Shown: in pieces, positions 23,318-32,143 of the stretch
How positions within the stretch are numbered: the stretch's first letter is position 1
Layout: the number at the start of each line of letters is the position of its first letter
Source of the DNA: Deltaproteobacteria bacterium
GTDB taxonomy: Bacteria > Myxococcota_A > UBA796 > GCA-2862545
Direction of reading: 5' to 3'
Length of the DNA: 34,642 nucleotides
NCBI GenBank assembly: GCA_011376105.1
Contig: DRPG01000296.1
Coordinates: 1 to 34,642, forward strand
Notes under the pieces: generated by a model
Told to the model about the DNA's origin: nothing
Database searches by the model: none
The model's input: the letters and a program-made list of their open reading frames with translations, nothing else
Translations under genes and position numbers: made by a program

Positions 23318-24727
23318 TCATACCCGCAGCAGGGTGCGCGCCGCCAGGACCCGACCCGCAGCGTCCACCAGCTCCACCGTCAGCTCCCCCGCCCCTGGAT
23401 CCGCCCGGAAGCGGGCGTAGCTGTAGGTGTCGATCAGCACGTCGTAGGCGTCCGCCGGGTGACCCTGCTCAGCCAGCCACCCGGCCAGATCCCAGGGGCG
23501 GGACCCGGCGGGCCCAGCGGCCACCCCCCACAGCCCCGCCCCGACCTCGCCGGGGGCCCCCACCCGCTGGATCCCCCCGTAGTGCATGTCGCCGCTGATG
23601 ATCGCCACCCCGGGCACCTCCTCACAGGCAGCCAGCAGAGCTGAGCGCTGCTCGGGGTAGCCCTGCCAGCGATCCCAGGTGTCGTCGGTGTTGTTGGGGA
23701 ACGACAGCCGCAGGGCGTGATCGGTGAGGTGTACGCCGGTCACCACCAGCTTGAACCGGCAGGTGCTGGCCCTCAGGGTCTCGATCGCCCAGCCGAGCTG
23801 CGCGGTGGAGACGATCGAGGTCTCGGTGCGCTCAGCCCGGGCGTCGAGCAGGATCAGCTCGAGGGTGCGTCCAAAGCGCAGGCTCCGCCACAGCCCCACC
23901 CCATCGGCTCCGATCCGCTGGGGCAGGGCCTCACAGAACGCGATCCGGGCGGCCCTGAGCTGGGCGGAGGGGATCGGGATCTGGCCCGGCGGCCCCGGGC
24001 CCACGATCCAGTTGTCGGCGACCTCGTGATCGTCCCACATCACGACCAGGGGGGTGGCGGTGGCCAGGGCCCGGAAGCTGTCACGGGCCAGCAGCGTGGT
24101 GTAGGCTCCCCGGTAGCCGGACAGCGTCGTGGCCTGGGTGTAGATCGCATCACCGAGGATCAAGAACGCGTCGAGATCGTCCGCTGCAGCCGCCCACAGC
24201 AGGGGGAGGGTGGGCTCGGCGTTGCCCAGGCAGCTGGTGGCACCCAGACACACCACGCGCTCGGTGTCCGGCGCCGGGGCGGTCCGGTAGGTGCCCAGGG
24301 CGCTGCGGCGCAGCCCGTCCATGGAGACCAGGGCGAAGGCGTGCTCGGTGTCGGGCTCCAGCCCGTCGACCTCGATCCGGACGAAGCCGCCGACGGGCAC
24401 CAGGGGCCCCCGCCCGGGGAGGGCGACCCACCGCCCCCCCCGGGCCGCAGCGCCGCTCAGCACGACCCCGGGCTCCAGGGTCCGGCCCGAGAGCACCAGC
24501 CCGTCCGGCCCTGGATCCCCGCCCCGCAGGCCCGAGGGGAAGGCGACCTCGTCGAGCAGCCCCGACAGCGCCCAGGGCTCCGTCGGCGGCGTCCCCGGGG
24601 CGCAGCACCCACCGGGCGGGGCCCCTGGCAGTGTCCCGGGCGGATCCTCCAGCGCACCGGACCCCTCGCAGGCGATCGCAGAGCACAGCCCCGCCAGCAA
24701 CGTTCGCCGCGTCAACCCATCGTCCAT
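23318..24727 (-). CDS. PhoD-like metallophosphatase, Tat-exported lipoprotein
   Basis: 469 residues from ATG 24727, with GGGAGGG just upstream. The N-terminus (LTRRTLLAGLCSAIAC) has the twin-arginine pair and a lipobox-like SAIAC, suggesting Tat export with lipidation. A PhoD N-terminal beta domain covers about residues 50-150 (FPSGLRGGDPGPDGLVLSGR). Metallophosphatase landmarks follow: LILGDAIYTQ, VVMWDDHEVADNW (the WDDHE/N signature), GVHLTDHALR and IISGDMHYGGIQRV. PhoD enzymes hydrolyse phosphodiesters or monoesters using Fe/Ca outside the cytoplasm. It is divergent from the START-like gene with 75 bp between, and convergent with the HEWG gene. Family call is secure; substrate unknown. Confidence 0.88.
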   Translation of the reverse strand: MDDGLTRRTLLAGLCSAIACEGSGALEDPPGTLPGAPPGGCCAPGTPPTEPWALSGLLDEVAFPSGLRGGDPGPDGLVLSGRTLEPGVVLSGAAARGGRWVALPGRGPLVPVGGFVRIEVDGLEPDTEHAFALVSMDGLRRSALGTYRTAPAPDTERVVCLGATSCLGNAEPTLPLLWAAAADDLDAFLILGDAIYTQATTLSGYRGAYTTLLARDSFRALATATPLVVMWDDHEVADNWIVGPGPPGQIPIPSAQLRAARIAFCEALPQRIGADGVGLWRSLRFGRTLELILLDARAERTETSIVSTAQLGWAIETLRASTCRFKLVVTGVHLTDHALRLSFPNNTDDTWDRWQGYPEQRSALLAACEEVPGVAIISGDMHYGGIQRVGAPGEVGAGLWGVAAGPAGSRPWDLAGWLAEQGHPADAYDVLIDTYSYARFRADPGAGELTVELVDAAGRVLAARTLLRV

Positions 24728-24802
24728 CGGCCCTCCCGCTCCATCGTACAGCGGCTCGCCATGGGGGAAGATCGTGGTCGACCCACGCGTTACCTTCGCA
24801 CC

Positions 24803-25519
24803 ATGCTGACGACCCTGCTGATGTGTGCCCACGCCGCGACCCCGGAGGAGGTGCTCGCCCGCGTGTCCGAGATCTCCCCCCTGCGCGGCGATCGCCTCAC
24901 CCAGGGGGCCCCGCCCATCCCCGAGGAGATGTACCGCGAGGCTGCAGCGGGCAAGGTCCCCACCGGCCTGATGAGCGTCGAGGGCGCCGCGGCCAAGAAG
25001 GCCTATGGTGTCGCCATCGTCGACGTGCCCATCGACCGCCTGTGGGCAGCGATCAACGACGACGCGGGCAAGCTCGAGGTCACCCGCCTGTCCTACGCCG
25101 AGATCCTCGAGGGCAGCGCCTGCTCCGCCCCCAGGACGATCTTCCAGTACCTGCCCACCCCGATGGTGCTCGCCGATCGCTGGTGGGTGGTGGACATCGC
25201 CTACAACCACCCGGTCTCCGAGGCGAGCGGAGGGCGGGTCCGCGAGATGCGCTGGAAGAGCGACGGCACGCGCAAGCCCACCACCGGCGAGGCCGCCACC
25301 TGGGCAGAGCGGGGCGTCCCGCTGGAGTTCAACGAAGGCGCCTGGCTGCTGATCGATCTCGACGGAAGCTCTACCCTGATCGAGTACTTCACCTGGTCGG
25401 ATCCAGGGGGGAACCTCCCGGCGGGCCTGGTCAGCAGCTTCTCCGCCGGAGGGATCTCCAGGCTGCTCGAGGACGTGGCCCAGCTCGCACGATCCGGCCC
25501 GGGCTGTCCCATCCAGTGA
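24803..25519 (+). CDS. START/SRPBCC-like exported protein
   Basis: 238 residues from ATG 24803; an ATG at 24761 would add a charged stretch before the signal and is less likely. A short signal-like N-terminus (MLTTLLMCAHAATPEEV) is followed by an SRPBCC-type domain: KAYGVAIVDVPIDRLWAAIN, EILEGSACSAPRTIFQYLPT, LADRWWVVDIAYN, a variable loop, LEFNEGAWLLIDLDGSSTLI, EYFTWSDPGGNLPAG and a C-terminal helix (SRLLEDVAQLA). Lipid or hydrophobic ligand binding is typical of the fold. It is divergent from the PhoD-like gene, and the two probably share a promoter region. It is distinct from the AHSA1-like protein at 2.5 kb. Confidence 0.75.
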   Translation: MLTTLLMCAHAATPEEVLARVSEISPLRGDRLTQGAPPIPEEMYREAAAGKVPTGLMSVEGAAAKKAYGVAIVDVPIDRLWAAINDDAGKLEVTRLSYAEILEGSACSAPRTIFQYLPTPMVLADRWWVVDIAYNHPVSEASGGRVREMRWKSDGTRKPTTGEAATWAERGVPLEFNEGAWLLIDLDGSSTLIEYFTWSDPGGNLPAGLVSSFSAGGISRLLEDVAQLARSGPGCPIQ

Positions 25520-25745
25520 GCCTGGGCGCCTGGGCCGGCCTGGGCGCCGGCACAGGTGCGTCTGGATCGTGTGCTGGATCGTCTTTGGGCCGTCGTGGAT
25601 CGCTCGGAGGATCGACGACGAGGCGGGCACGATCCCATGCCTCTCCCCACAGCGCGCCTCCTCGACATCTCCTGCGCGTGACCGGCCGACGGAGGACAGC
25701 GATCCGTCGGGACGCGAGGCGACGGCGGCGTGCACGACCGGCTGC

Positions 25746-27260
25746 CTAAGTCCGCCCGAAGCTCGGGATCCAGCGGAGGACCCCACGCAGCAGCCGGGCC
25801 AGGGAGCCCTCGGGCTCGTCCCTGGGGAGCGGGCGGGGCTCGGGGGCCGAAGATCGCTGGAGCTCGCGCAGCTCCTCGAGATCGGGGCCCTTGAGATCGT
25901 TGTCCTCCAGCGCCCACACCATGAGGCTCGGGATCGCGGACACCAGGGCCCTCGCTCCCTCGGCCCCGACGTGGTTCTGCCGTAGATCGAGGTGCTCTAG
26001 ATCCTGGAGGATCGGAGCGCCCGCCAGCGCGATCGCGCCTCGATCGCGCAGGTGGTTCCTGCACAGCTCCAGCACCCGCAGGGACGACGGAGGGGCTCGG
26101 CGCGCCAGCGCGATCGCCCCCTCGCAGGAGAGGTAGTTGTCGGAGAGCCGCAGGCGCTCGAGGGAGCTCAGGAGGCCCGACGCGGCGAGGGTGGAGATCC
26201 CGCCGTCGCCCAGCTGGTTACCGTGGAGCCGCAGCTCGGTGAGGCCCCGCAGGCCCTCGGCCGCAGCCAGCGCCGCGCTGCCCTGTGGGCCGATGCCGTT
26301 GAAGCCGACGTCCAGCGTCTCCAGGCCCCGCAGCGTGTCGGAGCGGGACAGGGCGGCCAGCCCCTCGTCGCCGATGTCGTTGCCATACAGGGACAGCTCC
26401 GACAGATCGCTCAACGCGGACGCCTCGGCGATCTCGCGGGCGCCCTCCTCCCCGAGGAGGTTGTCGGACAGATCCAGCGCGGTGAGGCCCGCCAGCGCCC
26501 CGGAGCGGCTCAGCCGCCGGGCCCCCTCACACCCGATCGCGGTCCGCCGCAGCCGCAGCCGGGACAGGGAGCGCAGCCCCCGGGCTGGAGCGTCGGCCAG
26601 GAGCTCAGCGCCGGACGGCCCCAGCGGGCTGTGGGACAGATCCAGCTCCGTCAGCCCCTCGAGCAGGCCCTGACCTCGCCACAGCAGGGCCTCAAGGCCT
26701 CCAGGTCCGAGGCCATCGAGCTTCAGGGCGGTCAGACGATCCACCGCCGGGCTGCCCACGAGCTGCTCGACCACCGCGACGTCCAGCGGGAAGAAGCCCA
26801 GGCTCAGGGAGCGGGGGGGGAGGGCCGCGATCGCGTCGAGCAGGGGCTCGGGGATCTCTGTGGGGGGCAGGCGCTCCACCTCGATCTCCGACAGCAGGCG
26901 CCCCACCGGGTGCACCGCCAGCGCCTGCAGGGCCTCGATCACCCCTCCACCGGGCCAGAAGAAGCTCACCCCCACCAAAAAGCCATGCCGCCACCGCAGC
27001 CGCGTGCTCCTCGGCAACACCAGGCCCTGGAGCCAGTCCGGCTGGTGCTGATCCCACAGGGCGTTCATCCGATCCAGGATCTCCATGCGCTCGACGGCGT
27101 GCAGCTGATCCACCTCACACCGCCGCTTCAGGCCGATGAGTTGCCCGCGGACGTCGCCATGATCGAGCAGCCAGTCGGCATACACCAGCCAGCTTCTCCA
27201 GTCGTCGGGGGAGGCCCGAAGCCGCGCCTCGAGTGCCTCGATGGATGTTGGATCCCTCAA
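25746..27260 (-). CDS. leucine-rich-repeat protein with TIGR02996-type N-terminal domain
   Basis: 504 residues from TTG 27260. The first ~50 residues (IEALEARLRASPDDWRSWLV, YADWLLDHGDVRGQLIGL) match the repeat-companion domain found ahead of repeat arrays in Myxococcota and Planctomycetota. From about residue 180 there are at least ten ribonuclease-inhibitor-type leucine-rich repeats, e.g. LRGLETLDVGFNGIGPQGSA and LSDLSELSLYGNDIGDEGLA, with the LxLxxNxIGxxGA consensus. The C-terminus is basic. No signal peptide or membrane helix is seen, so it is likely cytoplasmic and mediates protein binding. It lies 55 nt after the small gene that is coupled to the SPFH gene, so the three probably form an operon. 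Confidence 0.88.
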   Translation of the reverse strand: MRDPTSIEALEARLRASPDDWRSWLVYADWLLDHGDVRGQLIGLKRRCEVDQLHAVERMEILDRMNALWDQHQPDWLQGLVLPRSTRLRWRHGFLVGVSFFWPGGGVIEALQALAVHPVGRLLSEIEVERLPPTEIPEPLLDAIAALPPRSLSLGFFPLDVAVVEQLVGSPAVDRLTALKLDGLGPGGLEALLWRGQGLLEGLTELDLSHSPLGPSGAELLADAPARGLRSLSRLRLRRTAIGCEGARRLSRSGALAGLTALDLSDNLLGEEGAREIAEASALSDLSELSLYGNDIGDEGLAALSRSDTLRGLETLDVGFNGIGPQGSAALAAAEGLRGLTELRLHGNQLGDGGISTLAASGLLSSLERLRLSDNYLSCEGAIALARRAPPSSLRVLELCRNHLRDRGAIALAGAPILQDLEHLDLRQNHVGAEGARALVSAIPSLMVWALEDNDLKGPDLEELRELQRSSAPEPRPLPRDEPEGSLARLLRGVLRWIPSFGRT

Positions 27261-27315
27261 CCTGCCCCCGCCGCCGTCGCTGGGTCGCCGCGCCTACAGA
27301 GCGCGCCACACCACC

Positions 27316-27609
27316 TCACCCTCCACCAGCGTAGCCACGGGAGAGAAGCTGCACCGTGTCGGGCCTGATCCAGGCCCGAGCCTCCTCGGGATCGTCGTGT
27401 ACCGACGCGATCCGCCCGTCGATCACCACCACCGAGGGCGCCCCGATCACCACCCGATCGGCGCTGATCCGGGCGAGCCCCCCACCGGGGGGCGCGAGGA
27501 CGGCGCCCCGGGCGGGCGAGCCACAGCGCGACAGGGAACATGGAGCCTCCGGGAGCAGCCGGAGGGTACCCCCCGTGGGCGGAGACAGCCCCCGGCCGAC
27601 GATCTTCAC
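27316..27609 (-). CDS. small protein coupled to SPFH gene; possible C-terminal frameshift
   Basis: 97 residues from GTG 27609, whose GTGA overlaps the stop of the SPFH gene (27606-27609). The chain is beta-rich (ADRVVIGAPSVVVIDGRIAS) and ends RPDTVQLLSRGYAGGG. In the next frame, just before this stop, DNA reads SPVATLVEGEVVWRAL and ends at a TAG (27294-27296). That looks more like a natural C-terminus, so a one-base indel near 27330 is possible. The alternative tail recalls the C-terminal strand of amidohydrolases, but the chain is too short to be one. No family is recognised. The coupled start argues it is a real gene. Confidence 0.5.
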   Translation of the reverse strand: MKIVGRGLSPPTGGTLRLLPEAPCSLSRCGSPARGAVLAPPGGGLARISADRVVIGAPSVVVIDGRIASVHDDPEEARAWIRPDTVQLLSRGYAGGG

Positions 27610-28421
27610 CGCTTCAGGCCGGCCAGCTCCACCAGGGTGCCTCCACCGGAGGTGACCTGGGGCAGCACGCCGTTCCAGCGACGGACCGCCTCCAGCTCCA
27701 CGAGCTGATCGCTGACAGTGCCCTTGAGCAGCTCCTGACGCTCAGCCTCGGCCTTGGCCTCCACCAACATCGCGTTGGCCCGACCCCGGGCCGACGCCTC
27801 GGCCTGCTTGGCCTCGACCTCGATCCGCCGCAGATCGTTGGTCGCGGCCTGGGCCTGCTGCTCGGCGACCTGCTTGGCCTCGACCGCCTGCTGGTACTGC
27901 GCATCGAACTCGAAGTTGACGATGTTCAGATCCACCACGATCAGGTTGGAGCGTGCCAGGACCTCGGTGACATACTCGACGATGGCGGCCTTGACCTCGG
28001 GCCGCTTGGTGATCAGCTCCTCGGCGTTGTAGCGCGCGGTCGCGGTCTTCACCGCCTCCTGCAGCACTGGATCGATGATCCGGGAGTCCACGTCTGCGAG
28101 GCGCCCGATCTCGCTGTACACCACCGCCGCCTTGTCGCGCTCGATCCGATAGTTCAGGGCGATGATCGTGGTGACAACCTGCAGATCGCGGCTCGAGGCG
28201 GTGGCGCTGCTCTCCTTCTTCAGGACCCGGGCGTCCATCGGCACGATCTGATCCCGAAACGGCATGTTCCAGTACAGGCCAGCCTCCACCGGCGTGTCGT
28301 CCACCGAGCCCCACTTCGTCCGAACCCCCATGTAGCCAGAGTCCACCACCGCAGGGACGCAGCCACCGAGCACCACACCGAGCACCACACCGAGCACCGA
28401 GCACCAAAGGGCCTTGGGCAT
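27606..28421 (-). CDS. SPFH / band 7 (prohibitin-like) membrane lipoprotein
   Basis: 271 residues from ATG 28421, with AGGAGG four bases upstream. The N-terminus is a hydrophobic lipoprotein signal (SVLGVVLGVVLGGC) whose VLGVVLG part is encoded by a 12-bp DNA repeat. The SPFH domain follows: DSGYMGVRTKWGSVDDTPVE, AGLYWNMPFRDQIVPMDARV, DLQVVTTIIALNYRIERDKA, then VEYVTEVLARSNLIVVDLNI. A long Ala/Glu/Gln-rich coiled coil comes after it (YQQAVEAKQVAEQQAQAATN). SPFH proteins form large ring assemblies on membranes and scaffold proteases or lipid domains. A lipoprotein anchor rather than an N-terminal membrane helix is the less common form. It is first in an operon with the small gene and the LRR gene. 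Confidence 0.88.
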   Translation of the reverse strand: MPKALWCSVLGVVLGVVLGGCVPAVVDSGYMGVRTKWGSVDDTPVEAGLYWNMPFRDQIVPMDARVLKKESSATASSRDLQVVTTIIALNYRIERDKAAVVYSEIGRLADVDSRIIDPVLQEAVKTATARYNAEELITKRPEVKAAIVEYVTEVLARSNLIVVDLNIVNFEFDAQYQQAVEAKQVAEQQAQAATNDLRRIEVEAKQAEASARGRANAMLVEAKAEAERQELLKGTVSDQLVELEAVRRWNGVLPQVTSGGGTLVELAGLKR

Positions 28422-28566
28422 CCAACCTCCTGGTCCTCCGTACGGCAGGAAGCGGTGACTATTGCGCCGGGACACCAACCCGGGGGACGTCGGGCCCGGC
28501 CTGGATCGGCGACCCTGGAACCGTCGGTGGCGTCGAGGTGTCCATCCCAAGAACCCTGGAGGTCTA

Positions 28567-28845
28567 GTGCGTCCCCTCACCGCCTTGCTCTGCCTCGTCC
28601 CCGCCGCGGCCCTCGCCCAGGATCCTGCACCCTCCGGTGCACCCCACGTCGAGCCAGCTCCCGGGGTGCGCTACGCCCAGCGCACCGAGATCGACTTCCT
28701 CGACGAGCTACAGCTCGAGGGGCTCCTGCTCAAGCCCCGGATCCAGATCACCATCGAGCGGATCGAGTCGAGCTTCAACCCCCTGATCAAGCTCCGGCAC
28801 AGCTTCGATCGAGAGCTCCTCGAGTCGGTGTCGGAGGTGCGCTGA
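28567..28845 (+). CDS. small secreted protein, conserved hypothetical type
   Basis: 92 residues from GTG 28567, supported by GGAGG four bases upstream. The signal peptide is clear (RPLTALLCLVPAAALAQ). The mature part reads TEIDFLDELQLEGLLLKPRI, then IERIESSFNPLIKLRHSFDR and ELLESVSEV. I recall similar short proteins (TEIDF…GELVKP…FNPLIRLR.DF…ES..EV) as conserved hypotheticals in myxobacteria; I do not know a function. Its last 138 bases are overlapped antisense by the 3' end of the subtilase reading frame. It is divergent from the SPFH operon. Confidence 0.75.
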   Translation: MRPLTALLCLVPAAALAQDPAPSGAPHVEPAPGVRYAQRTEIDFLDELQLEGLLLKPRIQITIERIESSFNPLIKLRHSFDRELLESVSEVR

Positions 28846-31047
28846 TCCCCGGCAGCACGCCGTCGTCCCCAGGGTGTGCCCCCGGACCCGGGTCCCGCTG
28901 GAGCCAGGCAGCAGCCCCGCGCCGATCAGGGTCGAGGCTCCCCCCGATCCTCCGGTGCTCCAGCCCCCCGAGCGCAGCAGCGCGTCGAACCGGGGCCCCA
29001 CCGCCTCCCCCGGGCGACCGTCCAGGGGCACGAGCCGGGATCCAGTGAGCTGGACCGTGCTGGCCCGCAGATCCTGGGGCAGCGATCGCCCGGTGGCGTC
29101 GAGGAAGGCGACCCGGGGGAGCCGGAAGCCCAGGGGCGGCGAGGCGATCGCCCTCCGGGTGTCCAGCAGCTGGACCGAGATCCCCCCCGCCTGCACGGTC
29201 TCCAGCTCCCCCAGGGCCCCCAGGGCGCTGGGCAGGATCAGCAGCCCCAGGGGTGGCGAGGCATAGCCCGCGCCCCCATCGATCAGGGTATAGGCCGGTG
29301 CGACCTCGCCCAGATCCCGATCGAGCCCTCCGTCCCAGGACCAGCCCAGGACGAGATCCTCCAGCCCCGGGCCCTGGACGAGGGCCTCGATCACGGCCTC
29401 GAGGGCGGGCTCGACAAACATCGCGGCCCGGGGCCGGTGGATCCATCCGTCGATCCGCACCCCCTCCACCGAGAACACCAACGCGGACGGCGCGCTCACA
29501 TCGATCGGGGCCACACGGACGGTGCACAGGCCCCGGGCGTCGGCGGTGCAGCTCCGCACCTCGGAGCGGATCCCCTGGACGCTGACCAGCGCCCGCGCCC
29601 CCGCGAGGGCCCGACCGCCCTCGTCGACCAGGCGCACCCGTGCGCTGGGGACCGCCCCGTCGGGGGTGGCCGCGAGGAAAGGCAGCAGGCCCACATGGGG
29701 TGCCCTGGCCGGGCCCCGCTCCCGGGGCGGCTCCCGGGGCGGCTCCCGGGGCGGCTCTGGGCGTCCGCGCTGCTGCAGCGCGAGGTACACCTCGGTGGAG
29801 GGGATCCCGTCCTCGAGCAGCCGCACCACGAGCCCGGAGGCCACCGCGGCGGCCTGGCTGGTGCCGGCCATGAACCAGTAGCCCAGCGTGCCTGGATCGC
29901 CCGGCGCGATGGCCTCGGCGAGGATCCCGTCGAGGTAGCCGTCTCCGTCTGCGTCGCGATCCAGGGCGCCGCCGGGCGCGAGCAGATCCACGCTGTGGCT
30001 GGCGTTGCTGTATCCGGCGGCCTCGCACAGCCCTCCGCCCGCCGGACGGCAGGCCCCGACCGCGATCACCAGCGGGCTCGCCGCTGGCCAGCTCGTGCTG
30101 CTCAGGCCGTCGTTGCCCGCCGCGGACACCACCACGATCCCAGCCCTGTGAGCCGCGGCCAGGGCCCCGAGCAGCGCCACCGAGGGGCGATAGCCCGGAT
30201 CGAACGCCAGGCTGAGGTTGATCACGTCCGCGCCGTGATCGATCGCGTGCCAGATCCCCTCGACCAGCGTCAGCTCAGTGCCGGTGTTGTCCGCCTCCAG
30301 CACCTTCACCGGCATGAGCGCCACGCCCGGTGCGATCCCCCGGATCGCTCCCCTCGAGGCGATCACCGAGGCGATGTGGGTCCCGTGCTGGTGATCATCG
30401 TAAGCTTGATCGTCACGGTGGACCAGATCGATCGGAGCGACGATCGCGCTGCCCGCCAGGCTGGGGGCGGCCACATGGCGCACGCCGTCCACCATGGCCG
30501 AGGCATAAGCCACCCCGGTGTCCAGCACCGCCACCACCCCGGCGCTGTGCCCGGATCGATCCGGCGATCCCGCCCACCGCCCCACCACAGGGACGTGCCA
30601 CTGCAGCGGCCCGGGATCAAGCCCCAGGCCTGCGCCCCGCACGATCCCATGGGGACCCACCGCCACGAGCCTCCGATCGGCGGCGGCGGCTCGCAGGGCC
30701 CGCGGTGGGCCCGCCAGGACCCCGTGCCCGCTGCGGCCCACGGGCTGCAGCACCTCCAGGCCATGATCCCCGGCGATGTCCTGCAGCGCGATCCCCTCAG
30801 CCGGGGCCACCATCAGCTCCCCCGGGCGCCAGGGACCTGCGGCGTCCCCCCCCGGAGGAGAGCTGGTGGCGTCGAGGTACAGCGCAAGCTCGGATCCCGG
30901 AGCCCCGAGCCCGGGGGCATCGGCTGAAGGGCCCCCGCCGGGGCCAGCCACGCTCAGGCTCGCCCACAGCCCCAGGGGCCACCGCAGGTACGCGCTGACC
31001 CGACGCCTGATCCACCCACCGATCATCCGCGCCCCGGGCACGGACAT
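28708..31047 (-). CDS. subtilisin-like (S8) serine protease, 3' end overlapping the convergent gene
   Basis: 779 residues from ATG 31047; GTG 31077 and ATG 31026 are possible starts and none has a decisive ribosome site. A hydrophobic N-terminal stretch (LRWPLGLWASLSVAG) suggests export. The S8 catalytic triad is complete: Asp in AGVVAVLDTGVAYA, His in YDDHQHGTHIASVIAS, Ser in WFMAGTSQAAAVASGLVVRL; the oxyanion Asn lies in VVVSAAGNDGLSS. A PREPP repeat links to ~350 residues of beta-rich sequence (ARVRLVDEGGRALAGARALV). The final ~46 codons lie antisense to the small secreted gene and read like a shadow, so the true stop may have been lost. It lies 118 nt after the kinase-like pair. Confidence 0.85.
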   Translation of the reverse strand: MSVPGARMIGGWIRRRVSAYLRWPLGLWASLSVAGPGGGPSADAPGLGAPGSELALYLDATSSPPGGDAAGPWRPGELMVAPAEGIALQDIAGDHGLEVLQPVGRSGHGVLAGPPRALRAAAADRRLVAVGPHGIVRGAGLGLDPGPLQWHVPVVGRWAGSPDRSGHSAGVVAVLDTGVAYASAMVDGVRHVAAPSLAGSAIVAPIDLVHRDDQAYDDHQHGTHIASVIASRGAIRGIAPGVALMPVKVLEADNTGTELTLVEGIWHAIDHGADVINLSLAFDPGYRPSVALLGALAAAHRAGIVVVSAAGNDGLSSTSWPAASPLVIAVGACRPAGGGLCEAAGYSNASHSVDLLAPGGALDRDADGDGYLDGILAEAIAPGDPGTLGYWFMAGTSQAAAVASGLVVRLLEDGIPSTEVYLALQQRGRPEPPREPPREPPRERGPARAPHVGLLPFLAATPDGAVPSARVRLVDEGGRALAGARALVSVQGIRSEVRSCTADARGLCTVRVAPIDVSAPSALVFSVEGVRIDGWIHRPRAAMFVEPALEAVIEALVQGPGLEDLVLGWSWDGGLDRDLGEVAPAYTLIDGGAGYASPPLGLLILPSALGALGELETVQAGGISVQLLDTRRAIASPPLGFRLPRVAFLDATGRSLPQDLRASTVQLTGSRLVPLDGRPGEAVGPRFDALLRSGGWSTGGSGGASTLIGAGLLPGSSGTRVRGHTLGTTACCRGSAHLRHRLEELSIEAVPELDQGVEARLDPLDGDLDPGLEQEPLEL

Positions 31048-31165
31048 CGGATCACCACCGCCGGGCCTCCAGCCCACAGCGACCCAGGTCCGATGGCTCC
31101 AGCCCGGAGGGCCACCGCAGCGGACCCCACGCGGGCCTCAGCGCCGCCTGGATCCAGCCCCCGGA

Positions 31166-32143
31166 TCAGCGCCGCATCAGGATCGCCTCGAGCTCAGCGG
31201 CGAACACCGCGCCGTTGGGGTACCGATCGGCGGGCTTCTGTGACGTGGCACACCCGATGATCGCGATCACTTCGTTGCCGATCCCGATGTCGGCGGTGCG
31301 CCGCATCACCCGATCCAGCTCCATCGCGAACAACACCTTCGCCCCCAGGATCGTCTGATCGTCACCCCGGGCTGAGGGGGGGGCGGGGACCGCCCGGGCC
31401 AGCGGCATCTCCTCGTCGTCGAACGCACCGATGGCGGTGATCGCGCTCAGGGACGCGCCGGCGTCCTCGATCCCAGCAGGTCCCGGGGCCCGGGGCATCA
31501 GGATCGAGGGAAACCGCGAGCGGATGAACAGCGAGTAGAGCATCACCCCCAGGGCATAGACGTCGGACGAGAACAGCATCGGATCCCCAGCCACCTGCTC
31601 CGGGGAGGCATAACGGGCAGAGAACGCCTCGAACTTCGGCTCACCCGGCTCCTGGGCGAGGCGGAGATCCCACAGCAGCGTCTGGAGAGGATCCGCGCTC
31701 CAGTGCACCGCCTCGGGCTTGAGATCCCCGTGTAGCCAGCCCCGATCGTGGATCGCGCCCACGATCTCCGCCAGCCGGACGAACGAGCTCAGCAGCCAGC
31801 GGAAGTCCAGCGGGTAGACCAGCTCGTGCCGCTCGGACCAGGCCAGGCCGGCCATCAGCTCCTCGGACCCGGGCCGGGCGGACCACAGCAGCGGAGGCAG
31901 CCCCTCGAGCTCGCCGAGGCGGCTGAGGACATCGAGCTCGTTGAGGAGGAGCTCGACGGCGGCCTCCCCCCGGGCGTGGCGCACCAGCTCCCGGGTGCCC
32001 CGGGGGCGCTGGCCGACCCAGGTGAACAGATCGCCCTCCGAGACGGCGCGCACCCGGCGCAGGGAGCGCAGCGGGCGCCACCACCAGCGCACCGGCCGGT
32101 GCCTGCGCAGGCGCGCCTCGAGCTCACGGGTCAACAACGTCAC
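31166..32143 (-). CDS. degenerate Ser/Thr kinase-like protein (probable pseudokinase)
   Basis: 325 residues from GTG 32143, overlapping the preceding kinase gene by 20 bases; TTG 32137 with GGAGG five bases upstream is an equally good start. The kinase fold is visible in GAIHDRGWLHGDLKPEAVHW, FEAFSARYASPEQVAGDPML (activation segment with SPE) and FSSDVYALGVMLYSLFIRSR. Key residues are altered: no glycine loop or VAIK lysine is found, the catalytic loop reads HGDLKPEAV with no Asn, and DFG reads DLR. Phosphotransfer is therefore doubtful. It may act as a regulatory partner of the upstream kinase-like protein. The order kinase-like, pseudokinase, subtilase suggests a common unit. Confidence 0.8.
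   Translation of the reverse strand: MTLLTRELEARLRRHRPVRWWWRPLRSLRRVRAVSEGDLFTWVGQRPRGTRELVRHARGEAAVELLLNELDVLSRLGELEGLPPLLWSARPGSEELMAGLAWSERHELVYPLDFRWLLSSFVRLAEIVGAIHDRGWLHGDLKPEAVHWSADPLQTLLWDLRLAQEPGEPKFEAFSARYASPEQVAGDPMLFSSDVYALGVMLYSLFIRSRFPSILMPRAPGPAGIEDAGASLSAITAIGAFDDEEMPLARAVPAPPSARGDDQTILGAKVLFAMELDRVMRRTADIGIGNEVIAIIGCATSQKPADRYPNGAVFAAELEAILMRR

Noticed and set aside
26052-27368. Long plus-strand open frame over the LRR gene
   Set aside because: The minus-strand product has regular leucine-rich repeats; the plus-strand product is an Arg/Gln-rich shadow.
28876-30927. 683-codon plus-strand open frame over the subtilase gene
   Set aside because: The subtilase has an intact catalytic triad on the minus strand; the other frame is compositional.
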